Under the pieces are notes generated by a model. It did no database searches. It was not told where the DNA came from and was given only the letters and a program-made list of their open reading frames with translations. From an uncultured Oceanobacter sp. (GTDB lineage: Bacteria > Pseudomonadota > Gammaproteobacteria > Pseudomonadales > Oceanobacteraceae), in NCBI GenBank assembly GCA_913061185.1, contig CAJXTI010000013.1, positions 1-64,000 on the forward strand: a DNA stretch of 64,000 nucleotides, in the 5' to 3' direction. Position 1 is the first letter of the stretch. Each line of letters opens with the position of its first letter. The position numbers were made by a program, and so were the translations under genes. Positions 1 to 7,934 of this stretch are shown piece after piece.

Positions 1-44
1 CTGAGCGGGACACGATCGGCGTGGTCAGATCGAATAGATGTTAA

Positions 45-225
45 AGGTGCCAGGGTTCGGATTTCATCAGGGCTGCGGGAGCTGATCCCGATCAGAAGCC
101 GGATATATGTCAGAACTGCCACTGTCATCGCAACGAACGACGAAGGGTCAACAGGAAAAAAGAAGGGCATTTGGAGGTGCCAGGGTGAAGTCGTCCTTGA
201 CACCGCGGGAGCGTCTATATATGTC
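45..225. repeat. Imperfect direct repeat upstream of the RND efflux operon
   Basis: AGGTGCCAGGGT occurs at 45-56 and 175-186, GCGGGAGC at 75-82 and 205-212 (both offset by exactly 130 bases), and ATATATGTC at 103-111 and 217-225 (offset 114). This is two copies of a ~65-base unit, the second shorter by 16 bases between its last two blocks. It lies 110-290 bases before the adaptor gene. It could be a regulator-binding array, a duplicated promoter or an intergenic repeat; no coding explanation is visible. Confidence 0.6.
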
Positions 226-336
226 CCCTATTTGTAAACATCCAGGCCAAAGTGAATTATCCTTCACGGCACACTGTAACATCGCCATCTACAGGCCGGA
301 CTGGCATCAGGATTTGTATGGAAAGGACGGAATACC

Positions 337-1425
337 ATGTCGATTACGCTTAACCGTGGCTACCTTGCCGCTGCCGCCGTCATCATTGCAACCGCCGTAT
401 GGATGTTGTTGGGATCGGCTGCCGAACCAGCAGCAGATACCGCCATACCGCAGGAAACATCACGGCTTGCCAGGGTACAGGTTGAAGACCTGATCCCGGT
501 TCAGCATGTCCGTTCGATCAAGTTATCAGGCAAGCTGGCGGCGAATCGTACCGTGACCATCAAGTCCGAATTGAGAGCCAGGGTTGACGCTATTCATGCT
601 CACAAAGGCCAGAGAGTCAGGCGTGGCCAGCTGCTGCTCGAGCTTGACCGGCGCGATTGGCCTGCCCGAGTGCAACAGGCCCAGGCCAATTTGCGTCAGC
701 GTCAATTGGAACAACACAGCGTGACTCAGCTAAAAAAACAGGGACTGGCCAACGAATCTCTGTTGGCCCAGGCCGACACGGCATTGGCAAATGCGCAAGC
801 CGAGTTGACTGCGGCGCAACTACAAGTCGATGCGGCAGCCGTTCATGCGCCGTTTGATGGCGTTATCAACAACCGGATGGTAGAGCTGGGTGCCTTCGTC
901 AAGGACGGTGATCCGCTGCTGGAGTTGGTTGATTTTGCTCCGTATCTGGTGACAGCCCAGGTCGCGGAAAATGACGTCAGCCTGCTCAGCCCCGGTATGC
1001 CTGGTCAGGCAAGGTTGTTATCCGGGCACGTGGTTAGCGGCACAATCCGCTTTGTTTCATCCCTCGCCAATGCAGCAACCCGAACCTTTACGGTTGAGCT
1101 GGAACTGGCCAATCCGGAACACCAGCCGATCCCGGCCGGGCAGAGCGCCCAGCTGATCGTGCCATTGGGGGAGCGTCAGGCTTATCATATTTCGCCCGCC
1201 TTACTGGTACTGGATGCCGCTGGCAAGATGGGCCTCAAGGTCGTTAATCAGGATAACCGGGTTGAGTTTGTCAGTGTCGATTTGGAAGGTGCTGATCAGA
1301 ATGGTGTTTGGGTCTACGGCCCCGAATCCATCCGCCTGATTACCCAGGGCGCCGGTTTTGTTCAGCCCGGACAGCAGGTTGAAGCGGTCATCCGGGTGAC
1401 GACCAGCCAGCCAACGGGAGAATAA
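337..1425 (+). CDS. RND efflux periplasmic adaptor (HlyD/MFP family)
   Basis: Membrane-fusion protein linking an inner-membrane RND pump to an outer-membrane channel. The 362-residue product has one N-terminal hydrophobic segment (about residues 9-27) serving as signal or anchor. It is followed by a biotinyl-lipoyl-like hairpin domain (VDAIHAHKGQRVRRGQLL, about residues 82-100), an alpha-helical coiled coil rich in Gln/Ala/Leu (about 105-165), the second lipoyl half (HAPFDGVI) and a beta-barrel. The start is supported by GGACGGAATACC just before the ATG. The pump gene begins two bases after the stop codon, so they form one operon. No lipobox is seen. No outer-membrane partner gene is in the window, so a TolC-type channel encoded elsewhere is presumed. 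Substrate unknown. Confidence 0.93.
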   Translation: MSITLNRGYLAAAAVIIATAVWMLLGSAAEPAADTAIPQETSRLARVQVEDLIPVQHVRSIKLSGKLAANRTVTIKSELRARVDAIHAHKGQRVRRGQLLLELDRRDWPARVQQAQANLRQRQLEQHSVTQLKKQGLANESLLAQADTALANAQAELTAAQLQVDAAAVHAPFDGVINNRMVELGAFVKDGDPLLELVDFAPYLVTAQVAENDVSLLSPGMPGQARLLSGHVVSGTIRFVSSLANAATRTFTVELELANPEHQPIPAGQSAQLIVPLGERQAYHISPALLVLDAAGKMGLKVVNQDNRVEFVSVDLEGADQNGVWVYGPESIRLITQGAGFVQPGQQVEAVIRVTTSQPTGE

Positions 1426-1427
1426 TC

Positions 1428-4400
1428 ATGTACGCCCTGATCGATGCAGCGCTCAGCCGTGCCCGCACAGTGATGATGGTGTTTGTGCTGGTTATGCTGG
1501 TTGGCCTGTCGGTGCTGGTCTCCATTCCCAAAGAAAGCTCACCCGACGTCACCGTACCGTTTGTTTATGTGTCAGTAGCGCACGATGGTATCTCCCCGGA
1601 GGATGCCGACACCCTGCTCTACAAGCCGCTCGAACGTGAATTACGAGGACTCGACGGCCTGAAAGAAATGGTCTCGACCGCCACCACCGGGCACCTGTCA
1701 ATCGTGCTGGAATTCTACACCGACGTTGATATTGACCAGGCACTGCTCGACGTGCGCCAAAAAGTAGATGATGCCCGCGGTGATCTGCCAGAAGACAGCC
1801 ATGAACCCAGAGTCCTGGAAATCAACGTGGCGCTGTTTCCGGTGGCTGTTGTTACCCTCTCGGGTGACGTCAGTGAAACCGAACTCTACGCCGTTGCCAA
1901 TGACTTGCAGGATCGTCTCGAATCACTGCCAGGCGTACTGGAAGCCGCGATTAAAGGCAAACGGGAAGAAATTGCTGAAATTGTGGTCGATCCGGTGCGC
2001 ATGGATAACTACCAGTTGTCGATGGCGGAACTGTCCAGCCTGGTTGCCAACAACAGCTCGCTGGTTGCCAGCGAAGACCTGCAAAACGAGGCTGGCCGCT
2101 TCAGCATCAAGATTCCGGGACTGGTCGAAAACATCAGCGATATCCTCGACATGCCGGTCAAGGTCAGTGGTGACCAGGTCGTGCTGTTCCGGGACATCGC
2201 CGTTGGCCGTTTGGCCTACAAGGATCGCGACAGCAGCGCCCGCATCAATGGCCGGCCCGCTGTGACACTGGAAATCAAAAAACGTATTGGCTCCAACATC
2301 ATTGATACCATCAGCCAGGTGCGCGATGTCATCGATAGCGTGAAGCCGTATTGGCCAGCGGGTATTGATGCCAGCATCATTCAGGATGAATCCAGCGAAA
2401 TCAAGAGCATGCTCAACGACCTGTTTAACAACGTGCTGGTCGCCACTCTGATGGTGATTATTCTGGTATTGGGCAGCCTCGGTATTCGCAACTCGATACT
2501 GGTGGGGCTGGCCATACCCGGTGCATTTCTGATGGGACTTATTTGGCTCAGCCTTACAGGCAATACCATGAACATGGTGGTGCTGTTTGCGCTGATACTC
2601 TCGGTCGGCATGCTGGTTGATGGTGCCATTGTCGTGACCGAGTACGCCGACCGGCGACTGGCCGATGGCGCCACACCCAAACAGGCTTATGCCGATGCCG
2701 CCAAGCGTATGGCCTGGCCCATCACCGCCTCAACGGCCACCACTCTGGCGGTCTTTCTGCCCCTGTTATTCTGGCCTGGCACCACCGGCGACTTTATGAA
2801 ATATCTGCCGCTAACGCTGCTTTATACCCTGACCGCATCGCTGATTATGGCACTGATTGTGGTGCCAACCCTGGGCTCGATTATCAGCCGTAGTGGCGGT
2901 TATGAAGATAACACCATCGCCAGACTGAAAGCCGCCGAACGCGGCGACTTCGACCATATCGGCGGTTTCACCGGAGGCTATGTCCGGGTACTTCGAGCGG
3001 CATTAAATCGTCCTCTGATGGTGCTGTTTCTGTGCCTGCTGACGTTGGTCGTATCATTTGTCTTTTACGGCAAACATGGTCACGGGGTGGAGTTTTTTCC
3101 GGATGTTGATTCCGATATCGGCCTGGTGGATGTCCGCGCCCGAGGCAACCTGTCCATTCAGGAGCGCGAAGCACTGGTGTTGCAGGTAGAACAGCAAATT
3201 TTTGCGATCACCGACGTCGAATCCATCTACACCACGACGTTCGCCAAAGCCCCGAACGACTCTGCTCCAGATCTGGTCGGACGTATTCAGATCGGGCTGG
3301 CAGACTGGGAACAACGCCGTCCCGCCAATACGGTACTGGCAGAGATTGAAGCACGCAGCGCTTCGATACCGGGCATTATTGTCGAAACCCAGAAAAAACA
3401 GGGTGGCCCACCTGGCGGAGCGGATATCCAGCTGCAACTGACGGCCAATACTGGCGAGGCCATTATTCCCTTGCTGGAACAGGTTCGAACCCTCTTTGAA
3501 CAGGATCCTGAACTCAAGGATATCCGCGACGACCGCCCGCTTGAGGGCATTGAATGGCAGCTCACCGTCAACCGCGAGCAGGCCAGCCGCTATGGTGCCA
3601 GTATTTCGGCCACCGGTGGCATGATCCGGATGCTGACCGGCGGCCAGAAAGTCGGCTCCTTTCAACCCGACTTCACCGATGACGAAGTGGATATTGTCTT
3701 GCGCTACCCGGAAGCCCGTCGAACCCTGGACGACCTGGATGGCTTTAACGTTTCAACCGCTTATGGCCTGGTGCCCGTCTCACAGTTTTTGACCCAGACC
3801 GCCGAGCCACGCTCCGGTGATCTGGTGCGTATCGACGGCAAACGCCGCTACCGCCTGACGGCTAACGTGCACGACGGTGTCAACGTCAACGCCAAGATCC
3901 AACAGCTCAGCGAACAGATGAAAGATCTCGATTGGCGCAGTGCCGGGGTCGAACCCAGGTTCCGGGGTGATTTTGAACAAATGGCAGAAACCGGCAGCTT
4001 CCTGGCAACCGCCTTCTCCATCGCCATTTTTATGATGGCCACCATCCTGGTGACCCAGTTCAACAGTTTTTACCAGGCTACCTTGATTATGAGCGCCATT
4101 ATCCTGTCGATTGTCGGAGTGCTGATGGGCTTGTTGATTCGGGGAGAAGCGTTCGGAATCGTGATGAGCGGTGTCGGCGTTATCGCCCTGGCAGGTATCG
4201 TCGTCAACAACAATATCGTTCTGATCGATACCTACAACCGCCTCCGCGCCGAAGGTCTGGAAGCCGTCGACGCTGCCTTGCGCACCGGAGCCCAGCGTCT
4301 GCGCCCGGTCTTGCTGACCGCCGTCACCACCGTCCTTGGGCTGATACCCATGGTCATGCAATGGAATATCGATCTGATTCACCAACACACCAGCGTCGGT

Positions 4401-4562
4401 GCCCCCTCGTCACAATGGTGGACCCAGCTATCGACCGCTATTGCCGGAGGGCTTACCTTTGCCACCGTATTGACCCTGATTCTGACCCCGTGCCTGCTGA
4501 TTCTGGTTGACCGCCGGGCCAACCCGGTAAAGCCACCACAGGAATCGGTAAAAACTGGCTGA
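1428..4562 (+). CDS. RND family efflux pump, inner-membrane transporter
   Basis: Proton-driven export pump of the AcrB/MexB superfamily, 1044 residues (the family's usual ~1030-1050). It shows TM1 at about residues 13-31, a large periplasmic domain, a TM2-TM6 block (about 330-490), a second periplasmic domain and a C-terminal TM block (about 855-1030). The TM4 motif reads LVDGAIV. Asp398 is kept, but the second Asp of the AcrB-type DD pair is Gly399, so proton relay must differ from AcrB and resembles single-Asp RND subfamilies. It is translationally coupled to the adaptor gene. The two-gene layout without an outer-membrane gene is common in multidrug or lipid/solvent exporters; the substrate cannot be told from sequence. 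No intrinsic terminator follows. Confidence 0.93.
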   Translation: MYALIDAALSRARTVMMVFVLVMLVGLSVLVSIPKESSPDVTVPFVYVSVAHDGISPEDADTLLYKPLERELRGLDGLKEMVSTATTGHLSIVLEFYTDVDIDQALLDVRQKVDDARGDLPEDSHEPRVLEINVALFPVAVVTLSGDVSETELYAVANDLQDRLESLPGVLEAAIKGKREEIAEIVVDPVRMDNYQLSMAELSSLVANNSSLVASEDLQNEAGRFSIKIPGLVENISDILDMPVKVSGDQVVLFRDIAVGRLAYKDRDSSARINGRPAVTLEIKKRIGSNIIDTISQVRDVIDSVKPYWPAGIDASIIQDESSEIKSMLNDLFNNVLVATLMVIILVLGSLGIRNSILVGLAIPGAFLMGLIWLSLTGNTMNMVVLFALILSVGMLVDGAIVVTEYADRRLADGATPKQAYADAAKRMAWPITASTATTLAVFLPLLFWPGTTGDFMKYLPLTLLYTLTASLIMALIVVPTLGSIISRSGGYEDNTIARLKAAERGDFDHIGGFTGGYVRVLRAALNRPLMVLFLCLLTLVVSFVFYGKHGHGVEFFPDVDSDIGLVDVRARGNLSIQEREALVLQVEQQIFAITDVESIYTTTFAKAPNDSAPDLVGRIQIGLADWEQRRPANTVLAEIEARSASIPGIIVETQKKQGGPPGGADIQLQLTANTGEAIIPLLEQVRTLFEQDPELKDIRDDRPLEGIEWQLTVNREQASRYGASISATGGMIRMLTGGQKVGSFQPDFTDDEVDIVLRYPEARRTLDDLDGFNVSTAYGLVPVSQFLTQTAEPRSGDLVRIDGKRRYRLTANVHDGVNVNAKIQQLSEQMKDLDWRSAGVEPRFRGDFEQMAETGSFLATAFSIAIFMMATILVTQFNSFYQATLIMSAIILSIVGVLMGLLIRGEAFGIVMSGVGVIALAGIVVNNNIVLIDTYNRLRAEGLEAVDAALRTGAQRLRPVLLTAVTTVLGLIPMVMQWNIDLIHQHTSVGAPSSQWWTQLSTAIAGGLTFATVLTLILTPCLLILVDRRANPVKPPQESVKTG

Positions 4563-4609
4563 ATTTTACGCAAGTTACTGAATAAATTTAAAAAAACAAA
4601 GATTTGTGT

Positions 4610-4637
4610 TTGACAAAGAGAGCGTCACGAGTAGAAT
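4610..4637 (+). promoter_or_regulatory. sigma70 promoter of the tRNA-Val/tRNA-Asp unit
   Basis: A perfect -35 box TTGACA (4610-4615) and a -10 box TAGAAT (4632-4637) are separated by 16 bp. A GC-rich stretch follows, as is usual for stable-RNA promoters under stringent control. The first tRNA starts 22 bases after the -10 box. Confidence 0.85.
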
Positions 4638-4659
4638 GCCCACTCGCTTTTGAGACCAA

Positions 4660-4735
4660 GGGTGATTAGCTCAGCTGGGAGAGCATCTGCCTTACAAGCA
4701 GAGGGTCGGCGGTTCGATCCCGTCATCACCCACCA
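4660..4735 (+). tRNA. tRNA-Val (anticodon TAC)
   Basis: Complete 76-nt cloverleaf. Acceptor GGGTGAT (4660-4666) pairs fully with ATCACCC (4725-4731), discriminator A4732, encoded CCA 4733-4735. The anticodon loop CTTACAA presents TAC, and the T-loop is TTCGATC. It is nearly identical to the E. coli tRNA-Val(UAC) sequence as I recall it. First gene of a two-tRNA transcript. Confidence 0.97.
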
Positions 4736-4771
4736 TATTTAGCAAGTGAAAGAATTCCGTAAGGGATAAGT

Positions 4772-4848
4772 GGAGCGGTAGTTCAGTTGGTTAGAATACC
4801 GGCCTGTCACGCCGGGGGTCGCGGGTTCGAGTCCCGTCCAGTCCGCCA
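4772..4848 (+). tRNA. tRNA-Asp (anticodon GTC) with mismatched acceptor stem
   Basis: A 77-nt cloverleaf with anticodon loop CTGTCAC, T-arm GCGGG/TTCGAGT/CCCGT and encoded CCA (4846-4848). The acceptor stem is abnormal. GGAGCGG (4772-4778) faces CCAGTCC (4838-4844), leaving G4:G69 and C5:A68 unpaired; the expected 3' arm is CCGCTCC or CCGTTCC. All other stems are intact. It may be a decayed copy, a chimera of two tRNA genes, or a functional tRNA with a weakened stem. A second tRNA-Asp gene elsewhere would be expected if this one is inactive. Confidence 0.9.
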
Positions 4849-5536
4849 TCTTTTCCGATGTAAAAGGAATGTAGAAAGACGGTCGTCAATACGATCAGTA
4901 GAGTCTCTCTGGTTCGCCAGCCTCACTATCTTGCCTACGAATAACGATTCATCCCGCAGTCTGATTTCTCTGAAACGGTTTACCGTTGCTTCCCTCAAAA
5001 GACAGAATGATTTCTCAGGCAACACAGCGCCGGCCAATATTGCCGATCATCGCTACCGCCTGCATTGCCTAAGCCTCGTTTTTGGTCACTGATATAGTCT
5101 GTTTGGCGTTGGTTACTGCTAGCAGTAACGCCGCGACAGTGGTTACCATCATGTATTTTTGTCTGACAGCGATTGTTTAGCCCGCTATGACTCAAATACC
5201 CGGATAAACCAGCACTCTTCTATCACCGCCAGGTAATACCTCTGCTGCCAACCACTGGCACTCTGGGTATTCTCAAACCGGATTAAACCGTCTTCACAAC
5301 GGAATACCCGCGCCCACTACAGGGTTGGTATTGGTTATTACAGGCCAAGAACACGGGCATTCAAACGATTGTGGTCTTTCATGACATCAGACCGGTGAGT
5401 CCATTTTTCTGTGAAGCAATTCATGCACTTGTCACAGATAAAGGCTAACTTCAGCCCTGCTTGAACAGGATGCGACGTTGAACTTTCACGGTTTTAACGC
5501 ATCTCAAACAACAGGCATGCAATGGCGAAAGGATTT
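4849..5536. other. Gene-poor interval with possible minus-strand coding remnants
   Basis: No ORF here has a ribosome-binding site or family resemblance. Two adjacent minus-strand stretches read like protein but are broken. One is an open frame ending at a stop at 5338-5340, containing a Cys-x2-Cys pair (FICDKCMNCFTEKW). The other, in a different frame, runs from 5316 down to a stop at 5185 (43 codons, Trp/Tyr/Phe-rich). They may be the debris of one frameshifted gene or chance. The interval also holds an 18-bp palindrome, listed separately. Confidence 0.3.
5112..5129. repeat. Perfect 18-bp palindrome
   Basis: GTTACTGCTAGCAGTAAC reads identically on both strands. It has no loop, so it looks more like a dimeric protein-binding site than an RNA hairpin. 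It is overlapped by a second inverted pair, GGCGTT (5105-5110) and AACGCC (5127-5132). No gene starts within 400 bases downstream on the plus strand. Confidence 0.6.
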
Positions 5537-5552
5537 TGGCACATCTGCTGCT
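5537..5552 (+). promoter_or_regulatory. Candidate sigma54 promoter before the 26-codon ORF
   Basis: TGGCAC (5537-5542), five bases, then CTGCT (5548-5552). The invariant GG at 5538-5539 and GC at 5550-5551 are exactly ten bases apart, as sigma54 promoters require. Transcription would begin near 5563, leaving a leader of about 87 bases before the small ORF. No enhancer site was identified. Confidence 0.45.
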
Positions 5553-5583
5553 TGGTTACTGGTACCACAAACAACAATAAGTC

Positions 5584-5628
5584 GCTTCTGATTGCAGAAG
5601 CATTGTTCGAGTCAGCCAAACAGGCTGA
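5584..5628 (+). promoter_or_regulatory. Two perfect hairpins in the leader of the 26-codon ORF
   Basis: Hairpin 1: GCTTCTG (5584-5590), loop ATTG, CAGAAGC (5595-5601). Hairpin 2: TCAGCC (5612-5617), loop AAACA, GGCTGA (5623-5628). Neither is followed by a T-tract, so they are not simple terminators. Hairpin 2 ends about eight bases before the purine-rich ribosome-binding region. Confidence 0.5.
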
Positions 5629-5649
5629 TCAAAGGAAAAGGAGAAAGAT

Positions 5650-5730
5650 ATGTCGGATTACACAGAAGAGCTGCTAGATACCAGCTACGACGAGTACGAT
5701 GACGACGTCGATGACGCCGTAGAGATGTAA
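5650..5730 (+). CDS. Very acidic 26-residue small protein (candidate)
   Basis: The ATG is preceded by a strong AAGGAGA ribosome-binding site at ideal spacing, the best evidence that this short frame is translated. The product has 26 residues, ten or more of them Asp or Glu, with a C-terminal DEYDDDVDDAVEM and no Lys, Arg, Cys or hydrophobic segment. I do not recognise a family. It sits in a unit with a sigma54-like promoter and two leader hairpins and ends eight bases before the convergent araC-type gene. Such a charged peptide could bind a basic protein or metal ions; this is speculation. It could also be a chance ORF. Confidence 0.5.
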   Translation: MSDYTEELLDTSYDEYDDDVDDAVEM

Positions 5731-5737
5731 ATCTCAG

Positions 5738-6742
5738 CTACAACTGCCGATACTGGCGTGGTGTTTCATGCGTCCAACGCTTGAAGGCCCGCTGGAAGGC
5801 AGTTGCTGAACCAAACCCTGTCAAATAAGCAATTTCCCCCATCGTTAGTACGGTTTCCCGCAAATAACACGTCGCCAGTTCCCTTCGAGCATCATTCAAT
5901 ACCGTCTGAAAGCTGGTGTTTTCTGCTGCCAACAAACGCTTGATAGTCCATCCCGGCTTGCCCATCTGCGCAGCCACTTCAGCCAGCTCCGGTGTTTTAC
6001 CTTTCAAGAGCGGCGAAATAGCCCGAGCAACCTGCTCCGCCATCGACAAGCCATTACGAACTTGCGCCAATTCCGCATCAGCGAGATCACACAGATACCG
6101 AAACTGAGATGCACAAGGATGGCTCAACGAACGTTCAAGTGTGCCATCACGGAGCACCAGCGCATTACAACCCGCGCCAAACTGCACCGGACATGGAATA
6201 AACCGGGAATAAGCCTCCGCGTAATCCGGCGCATCAAACTCAACGCATACCGACGCAACGACCTGCTCACCACATGCCTGATTCAGCACACTCATCCAGC
6301 CAACCAGCACCGAATCCACCACAAAACGATTAAATTCGTTATAGGGACTGATAGAGTAAAACTGCAACTGCCCCCGGCCCTGTTCAACAATAAAAGCCGA
6401 ACGGCCACGCGCATTAAAGCTGAACAACAACTCATAACGCACCAGCGCCTCACAGGCATCTCTGAGGGTCGCCGCACTGTGGGCGATCCATCCCGCCAGA
6501 CCCAGATTCGCAGGCCCCGTCAGCGCCCCCATACGAAGCCCTAACCAAGGGGCTGCCGAGGCTTCAATCAGCGCCTGTCCGGTGCGCATAAAGCGCGGGA
6601 TACTGACACGATTACCGGGCAATGCCAGCCGGGACGCCGGTAACTGATAGGCTTCCAGCACAGACACCGGGTCAAAACCTTCAGCCCGTGCGGCACGGGC
6701 CAGCAGTTCGACGTAAGCAACAGACAGATCTCCGAGCTTCAT
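5738..6742 (-). CDS. AraC-family transcriptional regulator (OruR-like)
   Basis: 334 residues. The N-terminal two thirds (about 20-205) resemble the arabinose-binding-like sensor domain of the OruR/ArgR-type AraC proteins. The C-terminal ~95 residues hold the double helix-turn-helix, ending in the diagnostic TMGEIAYLTGFGSATAFQRAFKRW..TPRQYR signature (about 298-331). It acts in the cytoplasm as an effector-dependent DNA-binding protein; the effector is unknown. Its ATG lies three bases after the stop of the upstream membrane-protein gene, so the two are co-transcribed. It converges on the 26-codon ORF. Confidence 0.92.
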   Translation of the reverse strand: MKLGDLSVAYVELLARAARAEGFDPVSVLEAYQLPASRLALPGNRVSIPRFMRTGQALIEASAAPWLGLRMGALTGPANLGLAGWIAHSAATLRDACEALVRYELLFSFNARGRSAFIVEQGRGQLQFYSISPYNEFNRFVVDSVLVGWMSVLNQACGEQVVASVCVEFDAPDYAEAYSRFIPCPVQFGAGCNALVLRDGTLERSLSHPCASQFRYLCDLADAELAQVRNGLSMAEQVARAISPLLKGKTPELAEVAAQMGKPGWTIKRLLAAENTSFQTVLNDARRELATCYLRETVLTMGEIAYLTGFGSATAFQRAFKRWTHETPRQYRQL

Positions 6743-6745
6743 GAT

Positions 6746-7507
6746 TCAGGCATCAAATCCATTCGATGGCGGAACATCCGTCTGCTCGACAACAGACTCA
6801 AAGGACGTCAGAAAACGATAGGACAAAGACAGCATCACCAGCGAGACCAGGCTGGTAACGTAAGTACCGAAGGCGGCCAGATAATTCAGCACGGTGTTAT
6901 CCAGCAAAAACAACAACAAAAATGGCGCACTGATCAACAGTGGCGTAATCCACACCACCAGCACCAGCCGCGAGCCATTACCCTTGCTCAGGTTCCAGGC
7001 ACGTTTAAAGCTGGTTGATTGTCCGACGGCTATTTCAGGCAAAGTGACCGAAAGACGAGCGCTGACGTATAAGCCAGCCATAATCGCCACGGCACCACCA
7101 AGCACCATCATTTGCTGAATTTGTAACAACGCAAACAACAGCAGAATCGGCGTAATAACAGCAGAAAGCGCCAGCCCCATCAACAACAGCCGCATCAGAT
7201 AACGCCACTCCTCACGACGCCAGACACCCGGCTGAACCAGGTTTTTCTCAGGCATCAAAGTCATACGATGACAAGCCGTCGCAAAAACAACCCCAAACAG
7301 CATGGATGCCAAGGCAAAACCCAACTGACCAAAAAGATGCGATTCAGGCACCAGTGTAGTACTGGCCCAATCAAGAGCCGCCAGTAACAGCATCACTGGC
7401 AAAAAACGGGCGAGCACAATACCCCGCTTGACCCACAACAACCCTAGTGATTCCTGCACGATATCCAGCACCGGCAAGTCCGCATCGAGACCCAGAGGGC
7501 TCTTCAT
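6746..7507 (-). CDS. Multi-pass inner-membrane protein of unknown function
   Basis: 253 residues counted from an ATG with AGGAG eight bases upstream; a longer frame reaching 7549 lacks a ribosome-binding site. About six hydrophobic segments are visible: roughly residues 30-50, 65-85, 110-135, 138-155, 185-210 and 215-235. The fold resembles the YciC/DUF975-like set of bacterial polytopic proteins, but I cannot name a family with confidence. It is the first gene of a two-gene operon with the AraC regulator (3-base gap), so it may be that regulator's target or part of its signal input. No catalytic motif seen. Confidence 0.75.
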   Translation of the reverse strand: MKSPLGLDADLPVLDIVQESLGLLWVKRGIVLARFLPVMLLLAALDWASTTLVPESHLFGQLGFALASMLFGVVFATACHRMTLMPEKNLVQPGVWRREEWRYLMRLLLMGLALSAVITPILLLFALLQIQQMMVLGGAVAIMAGLYVSARLSVTLPEIAVGQSTSFKRAWNLSKGNGSRLVLVVWITPLLISAPFLLLFLLDNTVLNYLAAFGTYVTSLVSLVMLSLSYRFLTSFESVVEQTDVPPSNGFDA

Positions 7508-7934
7508 CCCGTTCTCCTGATCATAATTGCAATAAACACCACAACACACGGCGCAAGCTGGCCAGTATAACCAAACCCGGTCGGCGACTCATCTGCGCTA
7601 GCGTAAAATAGAACCGTTGCCAGTGCAGATCGAACACCAAGTACAGACCTTTGATGGCAAGCTATTCAGAACAACCAGAATGGTTCAAGGTTCCCACCGA
7701 CCTCCCATCGACCAGAAGAGAGCCGATGAAACAGAATGTCATGGTTTTCTGGATATATCAGGGCTGGATCCACAGCATTCATCAGATAAAAATCAATCCC
7801 CGGATGAATTTGGAACATTAGCGCAAGGGCGGACTCGGCTTTGTTGGCCATTACATTTTGGTATTTTCTTGCCAATTTAACCCTCATAGCGACCGACATT
7901 GACTAAGCTGATTAAGAATGCTCAGGAGGCTGCT
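7508..7934. other. Intergenic region, divergent promoters, no gene seen
   Basis: 427 bases between the membrane-protein gene (minus) and the chemoreceptor gene (plus). Overlapping frames on both strands (for example 7617-7880 plus and 7666-7899 minus) have no ribosome-binding sites or recognisable sequence. No clear sigma28 promoter for the chemoreceptor could be read. Confidence 0.5.

Noticed and set aside
107..493. 128-codon plus-strand ORF overlapping the adaptor gene start
   Set aside because: No ribosome-binding site, no protein-like features, and it overlaps the well-supported adaptor gene in another frame.
3054..4388. Long minus-strand frames (about 200 codons) inside the RND gene
   Set aside because: Antisense shadows of a strongly conserved pump; low-complexity, Asp/Gln/His-rich translations with no family resemblance.
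4849..5500. Genomic island integrated at tRNA-Asp
   Set aside because: No integrase and no repeat of the tRNA 3' end seen anywhere in the window; only the mismatched acceptor arm suggests it.
7617..7899. Overlapping 87- and 77-codon ORFs on both strands before the chemoreceptor
   Set aside because: Neither has start signals or recognisable motifs, and they overlap almost completely.
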